A stretch of 6,155 bases of DNA from a bacterium (GTDB lineage: Bacteria; UBA10199; DSSB01), in assembly GCA_030426445.1 (NCBI GenBank), contig JAUHYS010000135.1, positions 1 through 6,155 of the forward strand, in the 5' to 3' direction. The notes beneath the pieces were generated by a model that saw nothing but the letters and a program-made list of their open reading frames with translations, was not told where the DNA came from and made no database searches. The position numbers and the translations under genes were made by a program. This document shows, piece after piece, positions 1 to 5,619 of this stretch (within the stretch, counting starts at the first letter, position 1; each line of letters begins with the position of its first letter).

Positions 1-1
1 G

Positions 2-790
2 ATTTTGAAAAGTGAAATCGAAGGTTTTCGTTTTCATTCGGCTGATAAAGACTTGAACGTTCAAATCAAAGCAAAGTTAGCTAAAGTCCGTATGGATTTA
101 GAAGGCTTTAAACACGATACCGTTATTACGGATCAGGAACGTTTAGGTAAAGTTAAAATGGCAAGTAATAGTATTGTGATTTACGACATTCGGGGAGGGG
201 TTGGGGAGATTCAGCCGCGTATTCAAAATGTGACTACTCAAGCTTTTGTAATTCCTCTCTCCAAGACCGGCAAGCGTCGTTATAATCCAGTCAGTCAAAC
301 TTTATTGCAAGCGGCCTCTTCCGAAGAGCTCGATTTAATTTGTCAAAGCGAAAGCAAAAAATCGGCACGAGCCACCCGTTGCAGTAACTTTGTGCGTATT
401 GGGCAAATCGCACCCCATCCTAAAATTTCTTCTCGTACTGTGCTCAATGACATCGGAATTTTTTTCCAGGATGAAGACTCACACTTTGCAGTTGGCATAG
501 ACCGCATTCATTTATCAAAAGCTTTTACGCCTTTGATTTCTCTTAAGAGTATCGAAGACTTTAAAAAATTTTTAGGGAGAATTTTTATCGATGTTCAATC
601 AAGCGACAAAGCTCAACTCAATTTTCGCAACACACGTAGGCCCAAACATCAAGCGCCTAAATATTTAGAACATCGCCCTTTTTCTGAAACCCGCCAGGAT
701 TCAGAGTCCAAAAATAAAAGCCCTGATTCTCAGGAAGTGCTTTTTGAAAATAGGGTGAAGAAAATCATTGAACGTGGCATTCATTTTTAA
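2..790 (+). CDS. hypothetical protein, probably 5'-truncated by the window edge
   Basis: This is an open frame running in from the window edge and ending with TAA at 788-790. The first possible start inside the window is a TTG at 5, but the frame is still open upstream of it and no ribosome binding site can be judged, so the true start is probably outside. Counting from that TTG, 261 residues are visible. The first ~60 are charged and probably helical. Residues 54-87 alternate hydrophobic and polar positions like beta strands (IVIYDIRGG). Residues 201-245 are very hydrophilic, rich in Lys, Arg, Ser and Gln, and look disordered. A short amphipathic helix (FENRVKKIIERG) ends the protein. There are two cysteines (113, 126). 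I see no signal peptide or membrane segment in the visible part, and I do not recognise the family. It ends 135 bases before the next gene on the same strand. Coding is supported by length and by codon-like composition, not by homology. Confidence 0.7.
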   Translation: MLKSEIEGFRFHSADKDLNVQIKAKLAKVRMDLEGFKHDTVITDQERLGKVKMASNSIVIYDIRGGVGEIQPRIQNVTTQAFVIPLSKTGKRRYNPVSQTLLQAASSEELDLICQSESKKSARATRCSNFVRIGQIAPHPKISSRTVLNDIGIFFQDEDSHFAVGIDRIHLSKAFTPLISLKSIEDFKKFLGRIFIDVQSSDKAQLNFRNTRRPKHQAPKYLEHRPFSETRQDSESKNKSPDSQEVLFENRVKKIIERGIHF

Positions 791-805
791 GGTCTTTTTT
801 CTTTT

Positions 806-825
806 AAAAATTAAGAAGAATTTTT
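806..825 (+). terminator. weak AT-only hairpin after the first gene
   Basis: AAAAATT (806-812) and AATTTTT (819-825) can pair across a 6-base loop, 16 bases after the stop codon, and are followed by T-rich sequence (826-840). The stem has no G or C, so it would be unstable. It could mark the transcript end, but the surrounding stretch is simply A/T-rich and this may be chance. Confidence 0.2.
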
Positions 826-915
826 TACTTTCATTTTTTTTAAACCCAGTTTAATTATCCTGCGTACAAACCCGAAACCCTCACTGAACATTAATAATAC
901 AATTTAGACCATAAC

Positions 916-922
916 GAGGTGA
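916..922 (+). promoter_or_regulatory. strong ribosome binding site fixing the ATG at 926
   Basis: GAGGTGA lies 3 bases before the ATG and is a 7-base match to the anti-Shine-Dalgarno complement AGGAGGTGA. The GAGG core is 6 bases from the start codon. This supports 926 as the real start of the large protein, which matters because its lipobox-like motif lies far downstream. No convincing -35/-10 pair is seen in 791-915. TACAAT at 898-903 resembles a -10 box but has no partner at the right distance. Confidence 0.75.
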
Positions 923-925
923 CTT

Positions 926-3082
926 ATGAGTACTCCCATTCGTGGTGAGGTTTCGGTACCGAACAATGCGACCCATTTAACCCGTTTTCCAGAAGACGCG
1001 ATCTGTCTGGACGAATCTTTAGAAAATCCTTATTTTACTCCTGTTGCTAAAAGTGAAACTTCCAAGCCAGAGCCCACAAATTCGGAAAATATTTTAGCTT
1101 TAGCTGCACAAAAAATAAAAAACTCTGTTGAAGGAGCCTGGGAAAATATTAAAAGGTCCCAAGCTCAAACGATACCTACAAAATTACATGTAGTCTCAGC
1201 CTCTGCAGAAAAAATCCAAGCTGCCAAAGCCAGCATTCAAAATTCAGCTAAAAAAGAAATTAAAAATACAGGGGATGATGTCCTTAATTGGAATACAGCC
1301 CCTTGGTATCACAAGGCCTGGATGTTGCCTGTAGGTGTTCTTGGAGCTATTGCCTGTGGTGGAAACAGTGAGGAATTCGAGACCGACGGTGACACCGCAA
1401 GTGGAGACACCGACGGGATGCCTGTTTGTAAAAATGAAGACCTTGAAAGCGAATGCACAGTGACAGTGCTTCCCGAGGGAGACCCACCAGCCAAAGTATG
1501 GATAAATGGCAACAGAATTCCGGTGATTCCGATTCCTGAGCCTAATTACAGCCTCTATGAGGAGGTCTGTCCTTTTGGCGGTAGCCATATTTACGAATAT
1601 CTGGATCCCACAGAGCAAGAAACACTTTATACCGATGAGTCAGGCATTTTTTTCCTTTTTCAAAAAGCGGCTTTGAGCTTTTTAGAAAAACCTATGGTGA
1701 AATGCTATTCACCCCAAGAGGCGCATAGTTTGGACCCGGCTTCTACTCAGATGATGAGCTATGATCCAGTCCTGCAAGAAGAATATGTAAAAAATTTCGT
1801 CGAAACGCAAGTGGGTCAAGAGGTCACCCTCAATCCAGCGACCGTTTTAAAAGATCAAGTTTATAGTTACAGTTTTAGCTTTGGCAATCAGCAGCTGGGT
1901 TTAGCGGTTTATAATCAGGAGTCTGATGAAGTAGAATATCTCTGGCAGGACTCAGTCGAAAGCCCTCATGAATTTTGGAGTGTTTATGAAACCTTTGATA
2001 AAAATCACTTATCCCTTAGAGTGTTGACCGACCGCACGCATATTTACCAAGGCGAAGCTTATGGTTACCTTTCTCCAGAGTATTATTTTTACTTTGATAT
2101 GACCGACCCTAACAACCCGCAGGCCTTAGGCAAGGTTCATGTTCCGGAAGCCAATATTTACGACGTGGCGACGCCAAAAGGCCATGCCTGGGCCGACTAT
2201 GCTGAAATGACGGTTCGCGAGCCTTCCGAACCCGTTGTGGTTGATAATAATGAAGTTTGGCTGGTGCATCGTCCTTTTTTAAACCCTTACTTTTATCCCG
2301 AGTTGGAAGACATGGGTGTGGGAGAAGTCAGAGGCCGCGCCACTCTCAGTCGTTTTGATTTAGCTAGTGGAGATCCCTTGGGAGACACCCCGCTACAGGC
2401 TTATGTCCCGGATAGTTCTGAAATGGCCGAAGTGGCAGGCACCGATTACATGGCCATGTATGCTTATCCCGATCAATTTAGCAATCTTTACATCCCCAAT
2501 ATTCTTTTGATGGATAAAACGAATCCAGAGGATGTCTCTAATATACAGCCCATTTATAATCCGCAGTTAGAAGACAGCTTTGCTGAGTTTTCGGACGATG
2601 GACGCTACATGTTTTTGCACGCAGACATTACGGATGATGGTTACACTAAAAACGCCTACCGCTATGTGAATGGCCAATATGTAAAAGAGTCCAGTACACC
2701 CAGTCTCCCCTACATTAGCTCAGAATTTTCTTATACCTATCAAGAGCTGCCTCAAGTGGGGGTGAGAAATTTTGCAGGTCAGACTCTGATAGAAGACAGT
2801 TCCAAAGATCTCCTCAATGATAGTTTAAAACATCGCACTCTCCTTTCAGGAAAAAATCGTGATTATGTTTGGGTCGATACGGAGAAAGGTGTGGGTTATT
2901 ACTTTAGAATCTTTGAAGACGAGCCTTGCTACAATTTTTTTGCAGGCACTGATTTATTTGGTGAAAAGGAATTTAGGTTTTCTTGTCCATTGGAAATCGG
3001 AGCGGCACTCTATGAACAAGACAAGCTTTGGATGGGATATGGCGACCGGGTGTTGCGGTTAGAGGGTTCCGAGCTCCCTTAA
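926..3082 (+). CDS. predicted surface/secreted beta-propeller-like protein with an internal lipobox-like motif
   Basis: This 718-residue protein has a strong ribosome binding site. Residues 1-130 carry no signal peptide. They include two Ala/Lys-rich, probably helical stretches (about 54-80 and 92-114). Residues 132-143 are hydrophobic and end in GAIAC at Cys144, followed by GG and an acidic Asp/Gly/Thr linker (150-164), the style of deltaproteobacterial lipoproteins. The -3 residue is Ala rather than the usual Leu, so the lipobox is imperfect. The rest is rich in aromatic and acidic residues. DMTDPNNPQALG (391-402) resembles LVIVD-type propeller repeats, MDKTNPEDVSNI (529-540) is a weaker second copy, and FAEFSDDGRYMFL (552-564) resembles a WD40/PD40 strand. 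Eight cysteines (27, 144, 168, 177, 215, 260, 668, 687) would allow disulfides in an exported region. I infer a cell-envelope or extracellular adhesin- or sensor-like role. No enzyme motif is visible and the exact function is unknown. It appears monocistronic, ending in a terminator. Confidence 0.85.
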   Translation: MSTPIRGEVSVPNNATHLTRFPEDAICLDESLENPYFTPVAKSETSKPEPTNSENILALAAQKIKNSVEGAWENIKRSQAQTIPTKLHVVSASAEKIQAAKASIQNSAKKEIKNTGDDVLNWNTAPWYHKAWMLPVGVLGAIACGGNSEEFETDGDTASGDTDGMPVCKNEDLESECTVTVLPEGDPPAKVWINGNRIPVIPIPEPNYSLYEEVCPFGGSHIYEYLDPTEQETLYTDESGIFFLFQKAALSFLEKPMVKCYSPQEAHSLDPASTQMMSYDPVLQEEYVKNFVETQVGQEVTLNPATVLKDQVYSYSFSFGNQQLGLAVYNQESDEVEYLWQDSVESPHEFWSVYETFDKNHLSLRVLTDRTHIYQGEAYGYLSPEYYFYFDMTDPNNPQALGKVHVPEANIYDVATPKGHAWADYAEMTVREPSEPVVVDNNEVWLVHRPFLNPYFYPELEDMGVGEVRGRATLSRFDLASGDPLGDTPLQAYVPDSSEMAEVAGTDYMAMYAYPDQFSNLYIPNILLMDKTNPEDVSNIQPIYNPQLEDSFAEFSDDGRYMFLHADITDDGYTKNAYRYVNGQYVKESSTPSLPYISSEFSYTYQELPQVGVRNFAGQTLIEDSSKDLLNDSLKHRTLLSGKNRDYVWVDTEKGVGYYFRIFEDEPCYNFFAGTDLFGEKEFRFSCPLEIGAALYEQDKLWMGYGDRVLRLEGSELP

Positions 3083-3098
3083 AGTCGCCTTATCCCTA

Positions 3099-3125
3099 AA
3101 AGTGGTACGTCCGACGTGCTGCTTT
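3099..3125 (+). other. 12-bp RNA hairpin upstream of the terminator
   Basis: Positions 3099-3110 pair with 3114-3125 around a 3-base loop (CCG): nine Watson-Crick pairs and three G-U pairs (3103/3121, 3104/3120, 3106/3118). On the opposite strand the three wobbles become A-C mismatches, so the structure fits plus-strand RNA, the 3' end of the large protein's transcript. It starts 17 bases after the stop codon and ends 2 bases before the terminator stem. It has no T-run of its own. It may stabilise the mRNA 3' end, or it may be a chance fold. Confidence 0.45.
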
Positions 3126-3127
3126 GG

Positions 3128-3161
3128 ACCGCACCTTGTTTATGGCAGGGTGCGGTTTTTT
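3128..3161 (+). terminator. intrinsic terminator of the large protein gene
   Basis: A perfect 8-bp GC-rich stem, ACCGCACC (3128-3135) with GGTGCGGT (3149-3156), encloses a 13-base loop and runs into a T-tract (3156-3161, then ATTT). It lies 46 bases after the stop at 3082, as expected for a Rho-independent terminator. The T-tract overlaps the stop codon of the convergent amidase gene (3160-3162). Read from the minus strand the hairpin has no following U-run, so it should act mainly in the plus direction. Confidence 0.85.
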
Positions 3162-4455
3162 ATTTATAATACCTAAGCAACCCTTCTACTACACCATCAG
3201 CGTACTCCCTAAAAATGCTCTTGCGTATTTTTCCGTACACTTTTTTATTTCCTTTATAATCCCCTTCATGAATTCTGGCAATGACCTCGGGGTTATTCAT
3301 GACATAGGCCTCTAAAAAAATAACCGGATTTTGATAAAGCCGATTGGCGAGTAGATTACGTGCCCAAACATAAGAGTCCTTACTCATGGCTTTGGCCTGA
3401 TGGCCTGCAAGGTAATAATCTGCAGCGGGCAGTTGGGTACTTTTTGCGAGAAAGCGGGCAACAGTATGCCCCAGTTTTTTTTCGATGGGATGGGTTTGAC
3501 TTAATAATTTTTGTAACATCTCAAAACGCACATCATTGTAGTGAAGTTCTTCGGGCATGTAAGAACCATTGATAATGACATGAGTATAATTTTTATTACT
3601 TAAAAGAGGGTTTTGCGGGTCTCCCCAATACTCGGCATCAAAGTGAACACAAAGCGTAATATCCGGCATGATTTTTTCGTTGATCAATTTGGCCCGGTCG
3701 CGGATTTCCTGATTGCGATAAGTGAGGACTTCTTGTCGCCATTTTAGCGAGCGCCCTCGGCTAGGGTCAGTTGTGTCGCGATAGGTTTCGGTGATGTCTT
3801 GCATACCGCGATCGGCGTACCATTTTTTGGCGACATCGCGTAAGGCTTTGGGTTGCATTGAGGTCACAGGCTGGTGCTCGCTGCGCACTAAAAAAACTTC
3901 GGCGCCTTGGGCCCTTAATTTTTCTGCAAGAATTTTTGAGACCGTTAGTGTGAGTTCTCCCTCTTTAATAGGAGGTGTTTTGTTGATTTGAAACCAACGT
4001 TCTTCGACCTTGGCATAATCGCCTCCAATGTGACCTGGGTCAATGGCGATTCTGAGGCCTTGCAGTGGAAATTGCGCACTGGCATTTTTTATTGGCTTGG
4101 CTCTCCAGTAAGCAGAGCTATTTTTAGAAGAGCCCCCCTTTTGTTGATTTTCTTTGGCAAAGTTGAGCCGAAAGGTCTTTTGCATGTCAAAACTGTCGGT
4201 ATGAATGATGGCGTGATCCGAAAAAATTTTAATATATTTTTGATAGCTTTTTTCCTGGGTGTAAACTTTTTCTAAAAGAGAGACAAATTCCTCTTGTGTG
4301 AGAGTGTTTTGATAGACATTGAGTTTTTGCCATTGGGGGGCCTCTCCCAAAGGAGTCAGAGCCGCCAGGGGAGGGGGGGAAGAATCACGCAGAATCAGCG
4401 ATAGGCCTAAAAAGCAAAGTAAGAAGAGAAAAAAAATGGGAAAACGGCGTTTCAT
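3160..4455 (-). CDS. membrane-anchored N-acetylmuramoyl-L-alanine amidase (Amidase_3)
   Basis: A zinc amidase that cleaves the bond between N-acetylmuramic acid and L-alanine in peptidoglycan, probably in the periplasm. I place the start at the ATG at 4455 (431 residues), because an AAGGA site sits 5 bases upstream and the protein then opens with MKRRFPIFFLFLL, a normal signal or membrane anchor. The frame stays open to 4539, but that gives an unlikely 28-residue leader. Residues ~5-22 are hydrophobic with no clear signal-peptidase site or lipobox, so a retained anchor is likely. Residues ~23-130 are unassigned. The catalytic domain starts at LRIAIDPGH: His142, Glu167 (in KEGELTL), His271 (in LCVHFDAE) and Glu382 (in IFLEAYVMNNPE) are the expected zinc ligands and catalytic glutamate. 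The spacing from Glu167 to His271 is about 104 residues, roughly 50 more than in AmiA/AmiC-type enzymes, suggesting an inserted segment with Arg/Asp-rich sequence (TTDPSRGRSLKWRQE). It is convergent with the gene before it and divergent from cysT. Confidence 0.92.
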   Translation of the reverse strand: MKRRFPIFFLFLLCFLGLSLILRDSSPPPLAALTPLGEAPQWQKLNVYQNTLTQEEFVSLLEKVYTQEKSYQKYIKIFSDHAIIHTDSFDMQKTFRLNFAKENQQKGGSSKNSSAYWRAKPIKNASAQFPLQGLRIAIDPGHIGGDYAKVEERWFQINKTPPIKEGELTLTVSKILAEKLRAQGAEVFLVRSEHQPVTSMQPKALRDVAKKWYADRGMQDITETYRDTTDPSRGRSLKWRQEVLTYRNQEIRDRAKLINEKIMPDITLCVHFDAEYWGDPQNPLLSNKNYTHVIINGSYMPEELHYNDVRFEMLQKLLSQTHPIEKKLGHTVARFLAKSTQLPAADYYLAGHQAKAMSKDSYVWARNLLANRLYQNPVIFLEAYVMNNPEVIARIHEGDYKGNKKVYGKIRKSIFREYADGVVEGLLRYYK

Positions 4456-4460
4456 AGGTA

Positions 4461-4465
4461 TCCTT
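4461..4465 (-). promoter_or_regulatory. ribosome binding site deciding the amidase start
   Basis: On the minus strand AAGGA lies 5 bases before the ATG at 4455. No comparable site precedes the upstream ATG at 4539, so this choice shortens the longest open frame by 28 residues and places the hydrophobic anchor at the N terminus. Confidence 0.7.
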
Positions 4466-4479
4466 ACAGCTATTTTTTT

Positions 4480-4595
4480 GACTTGAATGAAATCAGAAAA
4501 GTTAAGCAGGGAGCCATTTTTGCGTATTATCAAAGGCAATTTCAGAATTCAAGTCAAGATCAAGTCTCCTATAAACTTGTATCAGTAAGACTTGA
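4480..4595. repeat. four copies of GACTTGA in mixed orientation (possible operator cluster)
   Basis: GACTTGA occurs on the plus strand at 4480-4486 and 4589-4595, and on the minus strand at 4549-4555 and 4560-4566. The two minus copies start 11 bases apart, about one helical turn. The copies form two longer inverted pairs: an 11-bp perfect pair (4478-4488 with 4547-4557) and an 8-bp pair (4560-4567 with 4588-4595). Three of the four continue as GACTTGAA. One overlaps the -35 of the candidate amidase promoter. A regulator binding site is possible but no known factor is recognised. Confidence 0.45.
4529..4557 (-). promoter_or_regulatory. candidate sigma-70-type promoter for the amidase
   Basis: Reading the minus strand, TTGACT (4557-4552) is a 5/6 match to the -35 consensus. 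It is followed after exactly 17 bases by TTTGAT (4534-4529), a 4/6 match to the -10. A transcript would begin near 4522 and give a leader of roughly 65-70 bases before the ATG at 4455. The -10 is weak, and the alternative GATAAT next to it is at poor spacing. Confidence 0.35.
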
Positions 4596-4606
4596 ACTTA
4601 AGGACT

Positions 4607-4714
4607 CCTTCTCCTTTGACGGGAGAAGGTTGGGATGAGGGTGATAAAAACTTCCATTTAAATTTTTGGCCCCCTCACCCGCCCTCCGGGCGACCTCTCC
4701 CTCCGGGGGAGAGG
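4607..4714. repeat. palindromic GC-rich intergenic repeat (REP/MITE-like)
   Basis: The element is an imperfect inverted repeat of about 108 bases made of nested hairpins. The left hairpin is CCTTCTCC (4607-4614) with GGAGAAGG (4622-4629). The right hairpin is CCTCTCCC (4694-4701) with GGGAGAGG (4707-4714). A small GCCC/GGGC stem (4681-4691) sits beside the right one. GGGTGA (4639-4644) pairs with TCACCC (4675-4680) to join the halves across an AT-rich centre. The wording CCCTCACCC...CTCTCCC...GGGAGAGG is a familiar dispersed intergenic repeat in many proteobacterial genomes, and its translation (HPHPNLLPSKEKE, SPPEGEVARRAGEG) is a well-known false-protein signature. It has no transposase and would be mobilised, if at all, in trans. 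Confidence 0.75.
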
Positions 4715-4745
4715 TTGAAGCTTTAAAAAAAACACATTGCGATTT

Positions 4746-4774
4746 TTTACTTCTTCTGTTCTTCAACTTATGAT
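4746..4774 (+). promoter_or_regulatory. candidate promoter for cysT, very close to the start codon
   Basis: TTTACT (4746-4751, 4/6 to the -35 consensus) and TATGAT (4769-4774, 5/6 to the -10) are separated by exactly 17 bases. Transcription would begin around 4780-4782, only about five bases before the ATG at 4786, giving a nearly leaderless message. That agrees with the lack of any Shine-Dalgarno sequence before the ATG. In an AT-rich stretch such matches can occur by chance. Confidence 0.35.
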
Positions 4775-4785
4775 TTACCCAAGCT

Positions 4786-5619
4786 ATGCGAAAAGTGGGC
4801 ATCTATACCTGGAATATTTCGGGACTGGGTCTCAGAGTGATCGCCATCAGCTATTTGGTTTTTTTGTTGGTGATTCCCCTCAGTGCGATTTTTTACGATG
4901 GCTTTCGTGAGGGACTGGCGGTGTTTCTCAGTAATATTTTGCGGCCCACGGCCTGGGCGGCTCTCAAGCTGAGTTTGTGGACTGCAGCGATCATGGCTGT
5001 GTTAAATGGGGCGATCGGTACTTTAACCGCCTACGTTTTGGTGCGCTATGAGTTTTGGGGAAAATCTTTGATTAACACCCTGGTGGACCTGCCTTTTGCC
5101 ATTCCCAGTCTGGTGACAGGGGTGATGTTGGTGATCCTTTATGGTCCAGATGGCCTTTTGGGCAGTTTTCTCCATGAAGGATTGGGCTGGAATCTCTTAT
5201 TTTCTCCTCCTGCGATTATTATTGCGCTGCTCTTTGTTAATTTTCCCGTGGTGGTGCGCAGTGTGCAGCCGGTTTTGGAGGAGCAAGACTATTCGCAAGA
5301 AGAAGTTGCTGCGACACTGGGGTCTTCGGGTTGGAAGACCTTTTGGAAAGTGGTGTTTCCCAATCTGCGTCCTGCTATCTTAAGCGGCGTTTTACTCAGC
5401 TTTGCGCGCGCCTTGGGAGAGTTTGGCGCGGTGGTCATTGTGGCGGGCAACCTGCCCATGTATTCGCAAACCGCTGCGGTCTATGTGTGGGGGGAAATCG
5501 AATCCGAAAATCGCTTGGGGGCCAGTGCGATCTCAATTGTGCTTTTAATCATTTCTTTTAGTTTAGTACTTTTAGTGGATTGGCTACAACAAAGTCGGGG
5601 GGCGCATGCAAAGCATTAA
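4786..5619 (+). CDS. cysT: sulfate/thiosulfate ABC importer permease CysT (CysU)
   Basis: An inner-membrane subunit that pairs with CysW to form the channel of the sulfate/thiosulfate importer, driven by CysA and fed by a periplasmic binding protein. Its 277 residues match the usual CysT length. Six hydrophobic segments lie at about 16-36, 59-85, 101-121, 142-160, 197-221 and 246-265. Family signatures are DLPFAIPSLVTGV (101-113), FVNFPVVVRSVQPVLEE (150-166), the cytoplasmic EAA loop EEVAATLGSSGWKTF (172-186) that contacts the ATPase, and ALGEFGAVVIVAGN (209-222), which is typical of CysT rather than CysW. An in-frame TGA at 4771 rules out a longer protein, so ATG 4786 is the best start although it lacks a Shine-Dalgarno site; GTG 4795 is an alternative. 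The next gene overlaps its last 14 bases, so the two are co-transcribed. No binding-protein gene precedes it. Confidence 0.93.
   Translation: MRKVGIYTWNISGLGLRVIAISYLVFLLVIPLSAIFYDGFREGLAVFLSNILRPTAWAALKLSLWTAAIMAVLNGAIGTLTAYVLVRYEFWGKSLINTLVDLPFAIPSLVTGVMLVILYGPDGLLGSFLHEGLGWNLLFSPPAIIIALLFVNFPVVVRSVQPVLEEQDYSQEEVAATLGSSGWKTFWKVVFPNLRPAILSGVLLSFARALGEFGAVVIVAGNLPMYSQTAAVYVWGEIESENRLGASAISIVLLIISFSLVLLVDWLQQSRGAHAKH

Larger units (their letters stand above)
4456..4785. other. 330-base divergent intergenic region
   Basis: This stretch separates the amidase (minus) from cysT (plus). The left half (4456-4600) is AT-rich and holds the amidase leader, a candidate amidase promoter and four GACTTGA copies. 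The middle (4607-4714) is a GC-rich palindromic repeat. The right end (4715-4785) is AT-rich with a candidate cysT promoter. No sulfate-binding protein gene, RNA gene or recognisable riboswitch is present. The 77-codon open frame on the minus strand (4569-4802) is a translation of the repeat and is not a gene. Confidence 0.8.

Noticed and set aside
1244..1618. 124-codon and nested 67-codon open frames on the minus strand
   Set aside because: They lie wholly inside the large plus-strand gene, show no recognisable protein features, and are shadows of its codons.
3124..3315. 63-codon plus-strand frame starting in the terminator region
   Set aside because: It begins inside the terminator hairpin, has no ribosome binding site, and runs antisense through the 3' end of the amidase.
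3988..4275. 95-codon plus-strand frame
   Set aside because: It is antisense to the amidase catalytic domain, whose motifs clearly establish the minus strand as coding.
3182..4455. Amidase as a lipoprotein, because of a cysteine in the N-terminal hydrophobic segment
   Set aside because: The cysteine is preceded by FLL and followed by more hydrophobic residues, which does not fit a lipobox. A simple membrane anchor is more likely.
4456..4539. Upstream extension of the amidase to the ATG at 4539
   Set aside because: It would put 28 residues before a typical MKRR-plus-hydrophobic export signal, has no ribosome binding site, and would cover the candidate promoter. The ATG at 4455 has AAGGA at correct spacing.
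4456..4785. A riboswitch (such as SAM) or small RNA upstream of cysT
   Set aside because: The only strong structure is the dispersed palindromic repeat, and no conserved riboswitch core was recognised.
4569..4802. 77-codon open frame on the minus strand between the amidase and cysT
   Set aside because: Most of it is a translation of the palindromic repeat (HPHPNLLPSKEKE, SPPEGEVARRAGEG), a recurrent false-gene signature. It also overlaps the cysT start and the candidate cysT promoter.
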